7,736 nucleotides of DNA from an uncultured Clostridia bacterium (GTDB taxonomy: Bacteria > Bacillota > Clostridia > Lachnospirales > Lachnospiraceae). The DNA lies in contig CAMJIC010000113.1 in the NCBI GenBank assembly GCA_946405675.1, positions 1-7,736 of the forward strand, written 5' to 3'. The position numbers were made by a program, and so were the translations under genes. Under the pieces are notes generated by a model. The model was not told the DNA's origin. It worked only from the letters and a program-made list of their open reading frames with translations, and did no database searches. Below are positions 5,499 to 7,736 of the stretch, piece by piece. Positions within the stretch are counted from its first letter, which is position 1. Each line of letters starts with the position of its first letter.

Positions 5499-6377
5499 TC
5501 ATCCTTTATATTTCCTGGACGCAGCACCTTTCACCCGTGTCTTCATCATGAATATACTTCCGGCAAGAGGATACTTTTCCATGTCTGTATCCTGAGAGGC
5601 TGTGGTAATGAACAGGAGATCCATGTCCTTTCCGCCAAAGCAGCAGGATGAAACATTCTGAACGGGCAGCTCGTACTTTTCCAGAAGTTCCCCTGTCAGC
5701 GGGTTCCATCTGGACACGGCTCCTCCGCCCCACAGCGCAATCCACAGCATCCCCTGATGGTCGATCGTCATGCCATCCGGAAGGCCAAGCGCTTCCGGAA
5801 CACGGATGACTGCCTCCGGATTGCCCATCAATCCGGTCTCAGGATCATAATCATATCGTGTGACTGTACGGGCCGTCGTATCGATGTGATAGAACATGCG
5901 CCCGTCCCCGCTCCAGGCCAGGCCATTGGACAAGAATATATTCCCGATGCGTTTTTCAACACTTCCATCCGTATTCAGGCAGTACAATGCCCCCGAGGGC
6001 GGATCACTTTCCTTTAAAGAAAGAGTCATCGTGCCCGCCAGCAGCCTTCCGGCAGGATCCACCTTTCCGTCGTTGAACCTGTTCCCCGGGATATGCCTCT
6101 CCGGATCCTGAATCAGTTTTTTCCCGCCATACGGAAAATCGACCTCGTAGAGCCCGCTTTTCAGCGCAGCGATCATGCCGCCCCTCTCCCGGAGCACCGC
6201 GCAGCCAATCTGTTCTCCCGCATCCCAGGAGATCAGACGGCCGCCGGAATGGGAAAAGATTTTTCCCGCTTCCACATCGATAAAGTAAAGCGTGCCAGTA
6301 CTCTCATCCCATACCGGGCCTTCCGCATTTATGCATCCGGCCTGTATATATAATTCCGGTTTCATGGTCCTCTCCAT
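5499..6377 (-). CDS. SMP-30/gluconolactonase/LRE family protein (sugar lactonase)
   Basis: This 292-residue six-bladed beta-propeller is probably a metal-dependent lactonase that opens sugar lactones to sugar acids in the cytoplasm; no signal peptide is seen. The divalent-metal ligands of the family are present: Glu19 (AEGPVW), Asn151 (LSNGLAW) and Asp201 (LPDGMTID). Arg100 and Asn102 (GNRFNDGK) match the substrate-contact pair of regucalcin. Length is normal. Two starts are possible: ATG 6377 with GGAAGAGAG close upstream, or ATG 6365 (four residues shorter) with GGAGAGG close upstream; both spacings are short. It is followed by an aldose epimerase gene and preceded by a region with a strong dyad, suggesting a sugar-induced unit. 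Arabinono-, xylono- or gluconolactone are all possible substrates. Confidence 0.92.
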   Translation of the reverse strand: MERTMKPELYIQAGCINAEGPVWDESTGTLYFIDVEAGKIFSHSGGRLISWDAGEQIGCAVLRERGGMIAALKSGLYEVDFPYGGKKLIQDPERHIPGNRFNDGKVDPAGRLLAGTMTLSLKESDPPSGALYCLNTDGSVEKRIGNIFLSNGLAWSGDGRMFYHIDTTARTVTRYDYDPETGLMGNPEAVIRVPEALGLPDGMTIDHQGMLWIALWGGGAVSRWNPLTGELLEKYELPVQNVSSCCFGGKDMDLLFITTASQDTDMEKYPLAGSIFMMKTRVKGAASRKYKG

Positions 6378-6392
6378 CAGCTCTCTTCCATT

Positions 6393-6442
6393 CTTCTTTC
6401 ATAACTGTTCCGAACCTGTTCTGAACAGGAAGCTTCTTTCAT
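6393..6442. promoter_or_regulatory. Nested dyad of GTTC/GAAC units with flanking direct repeats, upstream of the SMP-30 gene
   Basis: Between the MATE and SMP-30 genes, the pattern GTTC-N-GAAC-NN-GTTC-N-GAAC spans 6407-6426. It consists of two 11-bp tandem units (6405-6415 and 6416-6426) differing at one base, one helical turn apart. With the outer CTG and CAG ends the whole 6405-6428 block is a 24-bp dyad, 10 of 12 positions matching, and 6415-6429 is a perfect 7-1-7 palindrome. The 10-mer CTTCTTTCAT flanks it at 6393-6402 and 6433-6442. It lies about 28 bp before the SMP-30 start. No convincing -35/-10 pair is visible nearby, and no T-run makes it a terminator. An operator is the best reading. 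The remaining gap (6443-6513) shows nothing clear. Confidence 0.5.
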
Positions 6443-6513
6443 CATCTTTATTATTTCCTGATAGGTTTCGTTTCCCCTTCAGCCCCGCTTCGCAGACCAC
6501 GATGCATGATATC

Positions 6514-7736
6514 CTAATAATCATACTTTTTCTGCATGACAGCCATCAATATGCTTCCGACAATCGCTGCCATCAGATCAGCGAATACCAAAGAGCACCA
6601 TATGCCGTCCACGCCAAACAGCTTTGGCAGCAGGAGCACCGCCCCAAGCTCGAAAACCAGTGTCCGCAAAAAAGAGATCAGGGCCGATACCTGCCCGTTG
6701 TTCAGTGCAGTAAAGAGGCTCGAGCTGAAAACCACCGTGCCTGTGAACAGGTAAACAACGGAAACCACTCTGAATGCATGCACGGTGTCCGACAGCAGCT
6801 TCCCTGAACCTTGCAAAAACAGCACGGAAAGAGGCCTGGCCATTATCTCAGACAGAACGAACATCAAAACGGACACGATCCAGATGATCATCAGGCTCCT
6901 TTTTCGCAGATTTTTGAGCTCATCGTGATTCTGTGCCCCATAATGGTAGCTGAATACCGGTCCGATCCCATTACAATACCCTACAAATATAGCAGAAAAA
7001 AACAAGCTGAGATACATCAACACACCATAAATGGCAACTCCGTCTTCCCCCGCATATTTCATCAGCTGCACATTGTAGACAATCCCTACCAGGGAAAAGG
7101 CGGCTTCCGCCATGAATTCAGAGGAGCCGTTTGTGCAGCATTTCACAAGTGACCTGCCATCCCACACGGGCTTTACCAGCTTCAGAAGACTTGTGTTTTT
7201 TCGTCTGAAGTAAATGAGCGGAAACACGCCTCCCATGAACTGGCACAGCGCGGAGGCTGCCGCCGCGCCTGCAAGCCCCCAATGGAAGCCAATGATAAAC
7301 AGGGCATCCAACGCAACATTACAAAGTCCTGTGCACACCGTGACAGCAAGCCCAAGCCCCGGTTTTTCAGCGGCAACATAGAAAAGCTGGAACTCATACA
7401 CCAGGATCCATGCGGGCAGAGCCAGAATAAAGATCCGTCCATACTTCACAGCGTTTTCAAGCAGCATCCCTTCCGCGCCAAGCATGGCAGTGATGGGGTT
7501 CATGAAAAGAAAGCCCAGCACCATCAGAACTGCGCCCAGGCCGGAAGAAACCAGCACAAGCAGGGAAAACAGGCGGTTCGCACGTTCCTGCTTCCCTTCT
7601 CCCAACATCTTTGCAATCAGCGCACTGCCGCCCGTGCCGAACATATAGCCAAACGTCCCAAGGATATTCAGCACAGGCATAATCAGGTTGACAGCCGCAA
7701 ATTCCGTCTTTCCCACAAAATGAGCGACAAAGTATC
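6514..7736 (-). CDS. MATE-family efflux transporter, N-terminus beyond the window
   Basis: This integral membrane protein exchanges cations (Na+ or H+) for drugs or metabolites. 407 codons are visible and the frame stays open to the window edge, where YFVAHFVGKTEFAAVNLIMP is the familiar sequence just after the first MATE transmembrane helix. About 40-50 N-terminal residues are therefore missing; the GTG at 7716 lies inside the gene and is not a start. Many hydrophobic helices follow. Family marks include GTGGSALIAKMLGEGKQERA in the first lobe, NVALDALFIIGFHWGLAGAA, and GIGPVFSYHYGAQNHDELK in the second lobe. It resembles the MepA-like branch. The stop (TAG) is at 6514-6516. The gap to the SMP-30 gene is 136 bp, so whether they share a transcript is unclear. 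Substrate cannot be told from sequence. Confidence 0.93.
   Translation of the reverse strand, partial: YFVAHFVGKTEFAAVNLIMPVLNILGTFGYMFGTGGSALIAKMLGEGKQERANRLFSLLVLVSSGLGAVLMVLGFLFMNPITAMLGAEGMLLENAVKYGRIFILALPAWILVYEFQLFYVAAEKPGLGLAVTVCTGLCNVALDALFIIGFHWGLAGAAAASALCQFMGGVFPLIYFRRKNTSLLKLVKPVWDGRSLVKCCTNGSSEFMAEAAFSLVGIVYNVQLMKYAGEDGVAIYGVLMYLSLFFSAIFVGYCNGIGPVFSYHYGAQNHDELKNLRKRSLMIIWIVSVLMFVLSEIMARPLSVLFLQGSGKLLSDTVHAFRVVSVVYLFTGTVVFSSSLFTALNNGQVSALISFLRTLVFELGAVLLLPKLFGVDGIWCSLVFADLMAAIVGSILMAVMQKKYDY

Noticed and set aside
5381..5527. N-terminal extension of the aldose epimerase by 49 residues
   Set aside because: It would overlap the end of the SMP-30 gene, and the family sequence begins at the ATG at 5380, which has its own ribosome site.
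6292..6807. A 171-residue plus-strand reading frame across the MATE/SMP-30 gap
   Set aside because: It is mostly antisense to two well-supported genes and has low-complexity shadow composition.
7714..7716. GTG as the start of the MATE gene
   Set aside because: The frame stays open upstream to the window edge with typical MATE sequence (YFVAHFVGK), so the GTG is an internal valine codon.
1..7736. CRISPR array, mobile element, tRNA/rRNA or defence genes
   Set aside because: No regularly spaced repeats, transposase, integrase, RNA-gene pattern or nuclease/toxin module could be seen anywhere in the window.

Overview
The window looks like part of a chromosome from a gut-type Firmicute, most likely a Lachnospiraceae/Clostridia-like anaerobe. 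That inference rests on roughly balanced base composition, AGGAGG-type ribosome sites, sigma-A-like promoters with extended -10 elements, and the style of the proteins (a LacX-type aldose epimerase, a MepA-like MATE transporter, a membrane-anchored C39-like peptidase). No rRNA, tRNA, CRISPR array, transposase or phage gene is visible. I could not run any search, so the taxonomy is inference.

Layout, left to right. A promoter at 1-30 drives a membrane-anchored C39-like cysteine peptidase (128-1051, +). It converges on a glycerol kinase gene (1128-2633, -), with a perfect 9-bp hairpin between them. A regulatory region of about 370 bp (2634-3007) separates glpK from a divergently transcribed helix-turn-helix protein (3008-3541, +). 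That region holds a good extended -10 promoter for glpK, an overlapping inverted repeat, a -10 box for the other direction, and several stem-loops in both leaders. The HTH gene converges on a minus-strand block; a GC-rich inverted repeat at 3557-3594 lies between them.

The minus-strand block reads, in transcription order: a MATE-family transporter (7736-6514, entering from beyond the window edge), an SMP-30/gluconolactonase/LRE protein (6377-5499), a LacX-type aldose 1-epimerase (5380-4499) and a maltose/galactoside-type sugar O-acetyltransferase (4353-3649). The last three look like a small sugar-handling set: lactone hydrolysis, anomer interconversion and sugar acetylation. Their gaps (118 and 145 bp) are larger than in a tightly packed operon. 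The gap between the MATE and SMP-30 genes carries the most operator-like structure in the window: a 24-bp dyad built from GTTC/GAAC units, flanked by 10-bp direct repeats.

Glycerol kinase stands alone, without glpF or glpD. Its activating-loop histidine, the HPr phosphorylation target in many Firmicutes, appears to be replaced by cysteine. Overall the coding content is ordinary metabolism. I see no convincing new multi-gene system; the points worth following are regulatory structures and a few start-site or loop oddities.
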